Assembly (NCBI RefSeq): GCF_016887565.1
Contig: NZ_CP069396.1
Location: forward strand, 9,096,001 to 9,160,000
Length of the DNA: 64,000 bases
Source of the DNA: Archangium violaceum
Lineage (GTDB): Bacteria > Myxococcota > Myxococcia > Myxococcales > Myxococcaceae
Direction of reading: 5' to 3'
Shown piece after piece: positions 7,742 through 15,403 of the stretch. The notes below the pieces were generated by a model. That model had not been told where the DNA came from. It did no database searches and saw only the letters and a list, made by a program, of their open reading frames with translations. How positions within the stretch are numbered: the first letter of the stretch is position 1; the number at the start of each line of letters is the position of its first letter. The position numbers were made by a program, and so were the translations under genes.

Positions 7742-9621
7742 TCCGCCCGCTCGTGTCCAAGGAGCTGCGCGATCAGCGGCCGTTCCTCTGGCTCGCCCTG
7801 TTCTTCCTGGCGCTCGACGTGCTCTCGACCCTGTGGACCGAGGCACTGGGGCTCTCGCCCTACGAGGCGACCTTCGACGTCCAGTTCAAGCTGGATGGCA
7901 ACCTGTCCATGCTGACGTTCATCCTCGCCTTCGCGCTGGGCAGTGGCCTGCTCGTGCGCGAGCAGGATGACCGGACGCTGGAGTTCCTGGATGCACTGCC
8001 CACTTCGCGGTGGAGCCTCTTCTGGGTGAAGCTGCTCGTCGCGCTCGCCACCGTGCTGGTGTACCCGCTCGGGACGAGCCTGTGGATGATCGGCCAGCAC
8101 GCGCTCTCCGCCACCTCGCTCGACCCGGGTCTGCACCTGGATGTGATGGCCGTGGGCACGGTGCTGCGGGTGGTACAGGCGCTCACGGTGCTCGCGCTCG
8201 CACTGGCCCTGGCACCGCTGCGGCGGCTCTGCTGGACGGCGCTGGCGGTGCTGATGTTGAGCCAGTCGCTCCTCGAGGAGCGGATGCCCTGGCTGTCCGC
8301 CCTCAACCCGTTGCGCCTCACGGAGCCACGATTCGAGGGTCTGTATTGGCGCTGGCCCGTGAAGGCGCTGGGCCTCCAGCTCTCCGTGGCCTGCGTGCTG
8401 CTCGCCCTGGCGCTGGCGCAGTTCCTCGGCATGGGGGAGCGGCTCGTCGCCTCCATCCTGCGGCGGCTCCAGGGCTCGTGGATGGGGACGCTGGCCACCG
8501 TGGCCACCATCGGATTGTTCCTCGCGACCTTCGCCTTCTGGGCCAGGGACGACGACCCGGAGGAAAGGAGCGGCGGAGAGAAACCCCGGGTACGGTTCCC
8601 CACCACCGCCACCGCGCAGGCGGCGACCCGGCACTACCAGTTCACCTACCCCGCCAGTCAGAGGAAGCGCACCGAGCCGCTCGTGGGCGGGGCGGATGGT
8701 GTCTTCGATCAGGTGCGCACCTTCCTGGGCGTGGAGGAGGGGGTGCCCATCCGAGCGGATCTCGGCGGGAGCACACGACACACCGCGGGCACCGCGTACT
8801 GGAACACGCTGAGGATGAACCTCACCGGGCTCTCGAGCCCCGAGGAGGCGCTCGCCGTGCTCGGACACGAGACGACGCATGTGCTCGCCCAGCGCATCAC
8901 CGGACCCGAGGCCGCCCCGCGTCTGTCGAGCATGAATCTGCTCAGCGAGGGATTGGCCGCCTATGTGGAGTACCGGCTCTTCCGAGCGCCTGGAGCGGAG
9001 GAGGAGTACCAGCTGATCGCCGCGGCGGCCCGAGCCCGGCGCGAGGTGAAGACCGAGGAGTTGCTCGAGCCGGAGAAGCTCGCGGCCGAGCGGGACGAGA
9101 ACCAAGTGTACCCGTTGGGGAGGGCCTTCATCGAAGTGCTCGTGCGGAGGCATGGAGACGGAGCGCCAGCGCGAGTCCTCGCGGCGCTCGGGAGGAAGGA
9201 CGCGCCCGAGAATCTCGACGGCACGCTGGCGTGGCAGGACGCCTTCCAGACGGCGGGCATCGACCTGTCCCAGGTGTTCGACGACTTCTTCGCCTACCTG
9301 GACGAGCAGGCGGAGCGACGACGCCAGGTCATCAACTCACTCCCGCGCCCGCGAGGGGCACTGGAGCGGGACGAAGAGGGACAGGTGGGCATCCGGGCCA
9401 TCGTGGACGGGACGCTCCCCGAGGGCTGGGAGGTGGTCTGCCGTTTCCGCCCGGAGGAGAAGGCCAACCACCACGCGTTCGATGGGCCCTACTCTGGAGT
9501 CGGCCCTCACTGGCGGGATGCCTCGGACATCTCGGGAGGTCAGCTCTGGTACCAGTTCGGGCTCAAGGGCCCGCGAGGGCTGGTGCTCTATGAGCCCTGG
9601 ACGATGGTGCGGGTGGAATAG
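7738..9621 (+). CDS. ABC-2 permease fused to a zinc metallopeptidase domain (HExxH)
   Basis: This 627-residue protein has about seven hydrophobic segments in the first 265 residues, then a soluble domain. The domain contains H377-E-T-T-H381 and, 23 residues on, E404 in LLSEGLAAYVEY, the pattern of M1/Peptidase_MA-like gluzincins. The ligands look complete, so it may be an active zinc protease. It is the partner of the preceding permease, which has the same layout with these residues lost. The ATG at 7738 overlaps the previous stop. The substrate is unknown; processing or sensing of exported peptides is a guess. Confidence 0.85.
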   Translation: MIRPLVSKELRDQRPFLWLALFFLALDVLSTLWTEALGLSPYEATFDVQFKLDGNLSMLTFILAFALGSGLLVREQDDRTLEFLDALPTSRWSLFWVKLLVALATVLVYPLGTSLWMIGQHALSATSLDPGLHLDVMAVGTVLRVVQALTVLALALALAPLRRLCWTALAVLMLSQSLLEERMPWLSALNPLRLTEPRFEGLYWRWPVKALGLQLSVACVLLALALAQFLGMGERLVASILRRLQGSWMGTLATVATIGLFLATFAFWARDDDPEERSGGEKPRVRFPTTATAQAATRHYQFTYPASQRKRTEPLVGGADGVFDQVRTFLGVEEGVPIRADLGGSTRHTAGTAYWNTLRMNLTGLSSPEEALAVLGHETTHVLAQRITGPEAAPRLSSMNLLSEGLAAYVEYRLFRAPGAEEEYQLIAAAARARREVKTEELLEPEKLAAERDENQVYPLGRAFIEVLVRRHGDGAPARVLAALGRKDAPENLDGTLAWQDAFQTAGIDLSQVFDDFFAYLDEQAERRRQVINSLPRPRGALERDEEGQVGIRAIVDGTLPEGWEVVCRFRPEEKANHHAFDGPYSGVGPHWRDASDISGGQLWYQFGLKGPRGLVLYEPWTMVRVE

Positions 9622-9670
9622 TGGAGTGTCCACGAGGTCAATTGGACAGGATCCGCGGGGCCGTGGATGT

Positions 9671-9705
9671 CCCCTCTCCCTCTGGGAGAGGGCTAGGGTG
9701 AGGGT
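9671..9705 (+). repeat. Intergenic palindromic repeat, copy A
   Basis: This unit has a CCCTCTCCC arm, a TCT loop, a GGGAGAGGG arm, and a tail ending GGGTGAGGGT. It lies between the convergent ABC permease and GMC oxidoreductase genes. Copies A and B of this 311-base gene-free stretch point towards each other. The hairpin could help end transcription, but it is not followed by a long T run. Confidence 0.85.
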
Positions 9706-9810
9706 CTTTTGCCTGGACTGTGTGGCTCCAGGGACCCCAGTACACAGGGCGACGATGAGACACCCACGTGCCGCGATATGAGTCGGGGGCGGGGAACACG
9801 CGGGTGAAAA

Positions 9811-9845
9811 CCCTCACCCCCCGCCCTCTCCCAGCAGGGAGAGGG
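9811..9845 (-). repeat. Intergenic palindromic repeat, copy B
   Basis: This is the same unit in inverted orientation (CCCTCACCC, then CCCTCTCCC, a short loop and GGGAGAGGGA), 105 bases after copy A. The pair together could form a larger cruciform, like composite REP elements. Confidence 0.85.
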
Positions 9846-9932
9846 AGCATGCGAAACCCGACCATGTCCACGAACTCCGTGGATGCTCCATCACACGAGG
9901 TCCCCCCACCAGCCATGCAACCCCGGTGAACC

Positions 9933-11576
9933 TCACGCCCCGAGCGCGACGGGCCGCGCGACCGCCTCCGTTGCTCGCGTCGTGTCGTCCACCTGCTGCC
10001 GGGCGGGGATGAAGGTCATGGCGCGCTCGGCCAGCGCGGTGATGGTGAGCGACGGGTTGACGCCCGGGTTGGCCGAGATGGCCGAGCCGTCGATGACGTA
10101 GAGGCCCTCGTAGCCGTAGAGCCGGTGCTGGGAGTCGATGACGCCCGTCTGCGGCGAGTCCCCCATGCAGCAGCCACCGAGGATGTGCGCCGTGGTGGGG
10201 ATGCCCATCAGCGTCTCGGTGGCCATGGCCATGGCCATGCCGTCCAGCTTCTCCGCCACCCGGTGGGCCAGCTCGGTGGCCTCGGGGATGTTGGCGGTGG
10301 GAGCGGGGCCTTCCTGCAGGCCCGTGGTGAGCGCCTTGCGCCCGCCAGTGAAGAGCCCTCGCCCACGCCTCATGCGCAGGTGCCCGTCCAGCGTGCGCAT
10401 GTAGAGGAGGATCATCGTCCGCCGCGCGAAATCACGGATGAAGAAGGAGCGCACCAGCTTGATGGGATGGCGCACGAAGAGGCCGGCCAGCTTCGCCAGC
10501 CGCGACAGCGCCGTGGCTCCTCCGACGTGGGGCGCCATGAGCGAGCGGAAGAAGTCCGAGCCCGCGCCATAGCGCACCGGCTCCAGGTGCGAGTGCGCGT
10601 CCGTGTGCAGGATGGAGCCGATCGCGATGCCTCGGGACAGGTCGTTCTGGCTCTGGCTCTTGCCGGCCACGACTCCGATGAGTGCCTCGGAGTTGGTGCG
10701 CACGCCGTCACCGAGCCGGTCCGACAGCCGGGGCAGCCCGTCCGGGCGCGCCTTCAGCTTGAGGAGCAGATCCACCGAGCCCAGCACTCCACCCGAGAAG
10801 ATGACCTGGCGCGCCGTGAAGCGCCGCTTGCGGCGGGAGAAGCGCGAGGTGCCCTCCAGCGCCTCCACCTCGTAGCCCCCCTCGGGCAACGGACGCACCC
10901 AGCTCACCTCCGTGTCCGCGTGAATGGTGAGGCCCCGCTTCTCCGCGAGGTAGAGGTAGTTCTTGTCCAGTGTGTTCTTCGCGCCGAAGCGGCACCCCGT
11001 CATGCAGGCGCCACAGAAGTTGCAGCCGGTGCGCTCCGGGCCCTCGCCACCGAAGAACGGGTCCGGCACCGTCTCCCCGGGCTTGCCGAAGTAGATGGCC
11101 ACCGTCGTGGGCTGGTGGTCCTCTCGCCCCATCTCCTTGCCCACCTGCTGGATGATCTCGTCCGGCAGCGTGCGCATCGGGTTCACCACCGCCCCGAGCA
11201 TCTTCCGCGCCGTGGCGTAGTGCGGCGCCAGCTCCGTCTTCCAGTCCGCCAGGTGTCCCCAGGAGCGCGCCTGGAAGAAGTCGTCCTTCGGGATGGGCAG
11301 CGTGTTCGCGTAGACCAGCGAGCCTCCCCCGACTCCCACTCCCGAGAGCACCGTGACGTGGCGGAAGAACGTCATCTTGAACAGGCCGCGCCACCCCATC
11401 TGCGGCATCCACAGCCACCGCTTCAGGTCCCAGTTCGTCTTGGGGAAGTCCTTCGCCTGCAGGCGCCGGCCCTTCTCCAGCATCACCACCCGGTAGCCCT
11501 TCTCCGTCAGGCGCAGCGCGCTCACGCTCCCGCCAAATCCCGAGCCGATGATCAGCCAGTCGCAGTCGAACTCCAT
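9933..11576 (-). CDS. GMC-family FAD oxidoreductase with Cys cluster
   Basis: This 547-residue flavoenzyme has an N-terminal dinucleotide fold IIGSGFGGS (9-17), a GVGGGSLVYAN motif, and a C-terminal FAD-binding block (YVIDGSAISANPGVNPSLTITALAERAM). It belongs to the GMC/cholesterol-oxidase-like superfamily that oxidises alcohols or sterols. Unusually, residues 185-195 form CNFCGACMTGC, a four-Cys ferredoxin-like motif that could hold an Fe-S cluster. A GGCC segment (HILGGCCMG) lies near the C-terminus. The ATG at 11576 has a GGAGAGGA site upstream. The substrate is unknown. It stands alone. Confidence 0.85.
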   Translation of the reverse strand: MEFDCDWLIIGSGFGGSVSALRLTEKGYRVVMLEKGRRLQAKDFPKTNWDLKRWLWMPQMGWRGLFKMTFFRHVTVLSGVGVGGGSLVYANTLPIPKDDFFQARSWGHLADWKTELAPHYATARKMLGAVVNPMRTLPDEIIQQVGKEMGREDHQPTTVAIYFGKPGETVPDPFFGGEGPERTGCNFCGACMTGCRFGAKNTLDKNYLYLAEKRGLTIHADTEVSWVRPLPEGGYEVEALEGTSRFSRRKRRFTARQVIFSGGVLGSVDLLLKLKARPDGLPRLSDRLGDGVRTNSEALIGVVAGKSQSQNDLSRGIAIGSILHTDAHSHLEPVRYGAGSDFFRSLMAPHVGGATALSRLAKLAGLFVRHPIKLVRSFFIRDFARRTMILLYMRTLDGHLRMRRGRGLFTGGRKALTTGLQEGPAPTANIPEATELAHRVAEKLDGMAMAMATETLMGIPTTAHILGGCCMGDSPQTGVIDSQHRLYGYEGLYVIDGSAISANPGVNPSLTITALAERAMTFIPARQQVDDTTRATEAVARPVALGA

Positions 11577-11690
11577 CTCGCGTCCTCTCCCTCTGTGGGG
11601 CTCCTGCACAGCGTATAAGGACCGCTCCAGATGCGCTCTTTGGCCCGGCTGGGGAGCACTCGGACGGCCGTGGATCCGTGAGCCACGATA

Positions 11691-11724
11691 CCCTCACCCC
11701 GTCCCTCTCCCGAAGGGAGAGGGG
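11691..11724 (-). repeat. Intergenic palindromic repeat, copy C
   Basis: CCCTCACCCC is followed by a CCCTCTCCC / GGGAGAGGG palindrome with a three-base loop. It lies just downstream of the acyl-CoA dehydrogenase-like gene and upstream of the GMC gene, both leftward. Confidence 0.85.
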
Positions 11725-11739
11725 AAGTGGGGGACGATG

Positions 11740-12669
11740 TCACTCGGGGGTGCTCAGTTTCTGGCGGGCCGCTTCCCGGCGCTTCGCTCGCACCTTGCCC
11801 GCGATGTTGAGCAGCAGCTTGTCTCTTTCCCAGCGCTCGAGCGTGGGCTCGTCCACTCGCTCCCAGAGCGGTCCCAGCTCCTCTACCCTTCTCCGGCACA
11901 GGTCGATCGCCCCGCCCAATGCCAGGTGCACCGCTGGTGAGGTCGGGTCCGATTGCGCGAGTCCTCGCATCGTCACCGCCAGGGCGAGCAGTTCTTCCCG
12001 CACCTCGTCCGCCCAGCCCGAGCGCCGCGCCACCTGCAGGAGCCAGCCGAGTACCGCCGCGAACACGTGGCAGTCCTCCACCGTGCGGAACGGTTTGACG
12101 TAGCGCGCATAGCCATCCCCGGGCAGCACGTCTTCGGGTGCCACCTCCACCTCGTGCAGCACCAGCTCGGCGTGGGGTACTTCCGGAACGAAGGGCGGTG
12201 GCGGCAGCTCGGTGAGCGTCACTCCCGGCCGGCGCGAGTCGAGCCGCACCAGCCGAAGCCGGTTGCGCCCCTGCTCGTCCTGTCCCTCGGTGGCCACCAC
12301 CAGCAGCACGTCCGCCGCGGTGCCCAGGGTGACGAAGGCCTTGGTCCCCTCCAGTCGCAGAGGCCCCGCTCCAGAGCCGGTGAGCCGGGTCTGCATGGCG
12401 GCGGGATGTCCGCCTCCAGCCTCGGTGACGCACAGCGCGTACCGGTGCTCGCGCGACAGTTGAGGGAACAAGGCGCGCAGCGCGGAGTGGTAGCCCGAGG
12501 CGAATGCGTAACCCAAACGGTCCGCCGCGAAGCCCCCGGCGAACGCCACGTCCACCGGAAGGGGGAAGCGCGAGGACAGGCTCAGGTGCCGCGCCCACCA
12601 GTCCTCGACGGACCCTAGCGGCGTGGGAGCGGGTGACTCGGTGAGGAGGAACCGCAGGAGCTCTTCCAT
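11740..12669 (-). CDS. Acyl-CoA dehydrogenase-like protein, short
   Basis: This 309-residue protein resembles the middle beta domain of acyl-CoA dehydrogenases: the CVTEAGGGHPAAMQTRL segment corresponds to the FAD-contacting T-E-x-x-x-G region, followed by LRLEGTKAFVTLGTAADVLLVVA. The N-terminal helical domain is abbreviated, the whole is about 70-80 residues shorter than usual, and the catalytic Glu region is not obvious. It may be a non-canonical or inactive member. No fatty-acid genes adjoin it. Confidence 0.65.
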   Translation of the reverse strand: MEELLRFLLTESPAPTPLGSVEDWWARHLSLSSRFPLPVDVAFAGGFAADRLGYAFASGYHSALRALFPQLSREHRYALCVTEAGGGHPAAMQTRLTGSGAGPLRLEGTKAFVTLGTAADVLLVVATEGQDEQGRNRLRLVRLDSRRPGVTLTELPPPPFVPEVPHAELVLHEVEVAPEDVLPGDGYARYVKPFRTVEDCHVFAAVLGWLLQVARRSGWADEVREELLALAVTMRGLAQSDPTSPAVHLALGGAIDLCRRRVEELGPLWERVDEPTLERWERDKLLLNIAGKVRAKRREAARQKLSTPE

Positions 12670-12748
12670 GGGGCGCCCACTCTAATCCGAAGCGCGGCTC
12701 CTGCCCGTCCCCATGTGTCCGCGCATGCGGCCCGGCCTGGTCCGATGG

Positions 12749-13249
12749 CTAACGGCTCCCGCGGGCCCGGCGGCTCGATGTGGAGCGCGCGGTCTTCCTG
12801 GCGGCCGTGGTCTTCTTCCGGGCCACCCTCGCGGCGGGCGTGTTGGCCACGAACTGCTTGCCCTTGCGCGAGCCCGCGCGCTTCTTCGTGTCGGTGGCGA
12901 GCTTCTCGCTCTCGCTCATCCGCGCCCAGGCCTTCTTGGGCAGGTAGCGCGTGGTGGTGCGGCCACGGCGCGCCCGGGTGCCTCCCTCGCGCGTCTGCCA
13001 CTCCTCCTTCGTCCAGGACTCGAGCGACTTCTGCTTCTCGTCCTTGCCGCCTCGGTAGCCGCCCCCGGCCTTCTTGTACTCCTGCGCGAGCAACTGGGAC
13101 TTGCGGGCACTCCACTCGCCCCGCTTGCCCCCCTTGTCGCTGGCCTGGAGCTTCTTCTTGAGCCGCTCACGCAGCTCGGGGCGCGTGTACTTGCTCGCGG
13201 ACGAGCGGGAACTCCGGGTACTGCTGCGAACACTCTTCCTGGCGGCCAT
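12749..13249 (-). CDS. Highly basic DUF5872-type protein
   Basis: This 166-residue Lys/Arg/Ser-rich protein has a basic, low-complexity N-terminus (SSTRSSRSSASKYTRPELRE). The central block (SWTKEEWQTREGG ... TRYLPKKAWARMSESEKLATD) resembles the DUF5872 domain, and a histone-like tail rich in RKK and TARS follows. The ATG at 13249 was chosen because GGGGGAGG lies 6 bases upstream. The charge pattern suggests nucleic-acid binding, which is inference. Confidence 0.7.
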   Translation of the reverse strand: MAARKSVRSSTRSSRSSASKYTRPELRERLKKKLQASDKGGKRGEWSARKSQLLAQEYKKAGGGYRGGKDEKQKSLESWTKEEWQTREGGTRARRGRTTTRYLPKKAWARMSESEKLATDTKKRAGSRKGKQFVANTPAARVARKKTTAARKTARSTSSRRARGSR

Positions 13250-13343
13250 GCTCATCCTCCCCCGCATCACGCGAGCGCAGAGGTGGGAATGGCCCCCCGG
13301 AACGGCAACCCGGGACACACACGGCCCGTGTACCCCAGGACAC

Positions 13344-14114
13344 TCAGTCCTTGAACTCGGCCCACACCGGCGCGTGGTCCGAGGGCTGCTTGCCCTTGCG
13401 CGCCTCGCGATCCACGTCCGCCGCCACCAGCCGCTTCGCCATCGGCTCCGTCGCGAAGATGTGGTCGATGCGCAGCCCCTTGTTCTTCGGGAACGCCAGC
13501 ATCCGGTAGTCCCACCAGCTGAACCGCTGCTCGTCCGGGTGCAGCTTGCGGAACGTGTCCGTCAGCCCGAACGCGCACAGCTCCTTGAGCGCGTTGCGCT
13601 CCTTCGTGGTGAAGAGCGTCTGCCCCTCCCACAGCGCCACGTCCCATACGTCGATGTTCTCCGGCGCCACGTTCCAGTCACCGCACAGCACCAGCGGCTC
13701 GCCCGGCTTATGCCGCGTGTCCAGGTAGCGCCGCAGCCGCCCGTACCACTGCAGCTTGTACTGGTACTGCTCCGAGTCCACCTCCTGCCCGTTCGGCGCG
13801 TACACGCTCAGCACCCGCACCCCGTTCACCGTCGCCGCGATCAGCCGCGAGTGCGTGTCGTCCACCCCGTCCGACAGGCCTCGCACCACGTCCGTCGGCT
13901 CCGTCTTCGCCAGGATGGCCACCCCGTTGTACGTCTTCTGCCCGTGCACCGCGGCGTGGTAGCCCGCCTCCCGCACGGCCTCCATCGGGAAGTCGGCTTC
14001 GGTGCACTTCAGCTCCTGCAGGCACACCACGTCCGGTTGCGCGCTCTTCAGCCAGTCCACCAGCCTGTCCAGGCGGGCACGCACCGAGTTCACGTTCCAG
14101 GCAGCGATCTTCAT
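13344..14114 (-). CDS. xth: Exodeoxyribonuclease III
   Basis: This 256-residue AP endonuclease/3'-exonuclease of base-excision repair begins MKIAAWNVNSVRARLDRL. It keeps the family motifs: catalytic Glu in LQELKC, LSVYAPNGQ, the catalytic D-x-N in CGDWNVAP, the WWDYR segment, RIDHI, and the final SDHAPV His-Asp. Its length is standard. The ATG at 14114 matches the family start; an upstream in-frame ATG at 14123 is less likely. It is divergent from the TPR lipoprotein gene across a 262-base gap. Confidence 0.95.
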   Translation of the reverse strand: MKIAAWNVNSVRARLDRLVDWLKSAQPDVVCLQELKCTEADFPMEAVREAGYHAAVHGQKTYNGVAILAKTEPTDVVRGLSDGVDDTHSRLIAATVNGVRVLSVYAPNGQEVDSEQYQYKLQWYGRLRRYLDTRHKPGEPLVLCGDWNVAPENIDVWDVALWEGQTLFTTKERNALKELCAFGLTDTFRKLHPDEQRFSWWDYRMLAFPKNKGLRIDHIFATEPMAKRLVAADVDREARKGKQPSDHAPVWAEFKD

Positions 14115-14296
14115 CCCGCCCAACGTCGCACGTCACTTCCTCCCCCGCCACGGTTTTTCCTTTTCCCCTCCGGTGTGTATCTCCCTGGGTCCTGTAGCGC
14201 ACTGTGGCACCTCGGCCCACGGGCTCTCTGGAGCCCCGGGTGTGGCCCTCGGGCCGCACCGCGCCCGCCCGGGGAGCGGGGAGCCGTCCTCCCAGA

Positions 14297-14329
14297 CCCT
14301 CACCCCGGCCCTCTCCCAGAGGGAGAGGG
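14297..14329 (-). repeat. Intergenic palindromic repeat, copy D
   Basis: This is the same element (CCCTCACCCC, CCCTCTCCC, AGA loop, GGGAGAGGG). This copy sits between two divergent genes, upstream of both, so termination cannot be its general role. Confidence 0.85.
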
Positions 14330-14376
14330 AGGCTGGCACGGGCATCGCAGTGGGCTCCTCCCGACAAGGAGTCACC

Positions 14377-15372
14377 ATGAAGAACCTCATCCTCTCCGCC
14401 TGCTTCGCCGCTCTCTCCCTCACCGCCTGTGATGCGAGCCCGTTCCGGCGTTCCCAGGGACTCCGCCCCTCTTCCACCCCGCACCTCGCGGCCACCTCGC
14501 TCCCCTCACAGCAGCCCCGCGAGGTCGTCTCCCGCCAGGAGCTGCCCCTCACCATCGAGGACGTCCCCCTGCCGGACGAGGTCCCCGAGGTGCCCGTCGA
14601 GGACCTCGCTCCCGCCGAGCCCGCGGACTCGGTCGCGCTCCCCCACGAGCAGCACCTCTATCCCGTGGACCACCTCGCCCGGGCCCGCGCGCTTCGCGAG
14701 GAGGGTGACCTCTCCGGTGCCCTCACCGAGGCCCGCCGCGCCGTTCACGACGCCGCCGACGACATCGAGGCCGCCGAGAATGCCCTCGACGCCCTCATCC
14801 GCCTCGCCCGCCTCACCGGCCAGAAGCAGCTCGCCGCCGACGCGTACGCGGAGCTCTCCCGCCTCTACCCCGACGGCCCCGAGCCCCTCGTCGAGCAGGC
14901 CCGCCTCCTCCTGGAGCTCGGTGACACCGAGGGCGCCCTCCACTCCGCCGAGGCCGCCATCGAGCTCGACCCCGAGTACCCGGAGACCTACCAGGTCCTC
15001 GGCCGCGCCCACCTGTCCGCCGGCCAGCTCACCGAGGCCATCGCCCGCTTCAAACAGGCCGTGCACCTCGACCCGTACCACGGGTACGCGCTCAACAACC
15101 TCGGGCTGGCCTACCTGCACTCCGGCCAGGACACCCTGGCCGCCGAGGCGCTCGCCCAGGCCGCCTACCTGCTGCCCCACGTAGGCTATGTTCACAACAA
15201 CCTGGGTCTGGCCTATGAGCGGCTCGGCCGCTACGAGGAGGCCCGTATGGCCTTCGACACCGCCACGCGCCTGTCGCCCAGGGACCTCAAGGCCCGCCTC
15301 AACCGGGACCGGCTCAACCACGAGACCGGGCGGGCGACCAGCCCCATTCCGGTTCCTCGCCCGCCGGTCTAA
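14377..15372 (+). CDS. TPR-repeat lipoprotein
   Basis: This 331-residue exported lipoprotein has a signal peptide with lipobox LTAC (Cys18). A Pro/Glu-rich linker (EDVPLPDEVPEVPVEDL) leads to about five or six TPR units from residue 105 on (for example AAIELDPEYPETYQVLGRAHL and AVHLDPYHGYALNNLGLAYL). TPRs bind partner proteins; it resembles NlpI/PilF-type envelope scaffolds. AAGGAG lies 5 bases before the ATG. Only 31 bases separate it from the penicillin-binding protein gene, so it probably belongs to that operon and may position the synthase. Confidence 0.88.
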   Translation: MKNLILSACFAALSLTACDASPFRRSQGLRPSSTPHLAATSLPSQQPREVVSRQELPLTIEDVPLPDEVPEVPVEDLAPAEPADSVALPHEQHLYPVDHLARARALREEGDLSGALTEARRAVHDAADDIEAAENALDALIRLARLTGQKQLAADAYAELSRLYPDGPEPLVEQARLLLELGDTEGALHSAEAAIELDPEYPETYQVLGRAHLSAGQLTEAIARFKQAVHLDPYHGYALNNLGLAYLHSGQDTLAAEALAQAAYLLPHVGYVHNNLGLAYERLGRYEEARMAFDTATRLSPRDLKARLNRDRLNHETGRATSPIPVPRPPV

Positions 15373-15403
15373 CGTCGTCCCTCCTTTGTTGTCCCCGCGT
15401 CCC

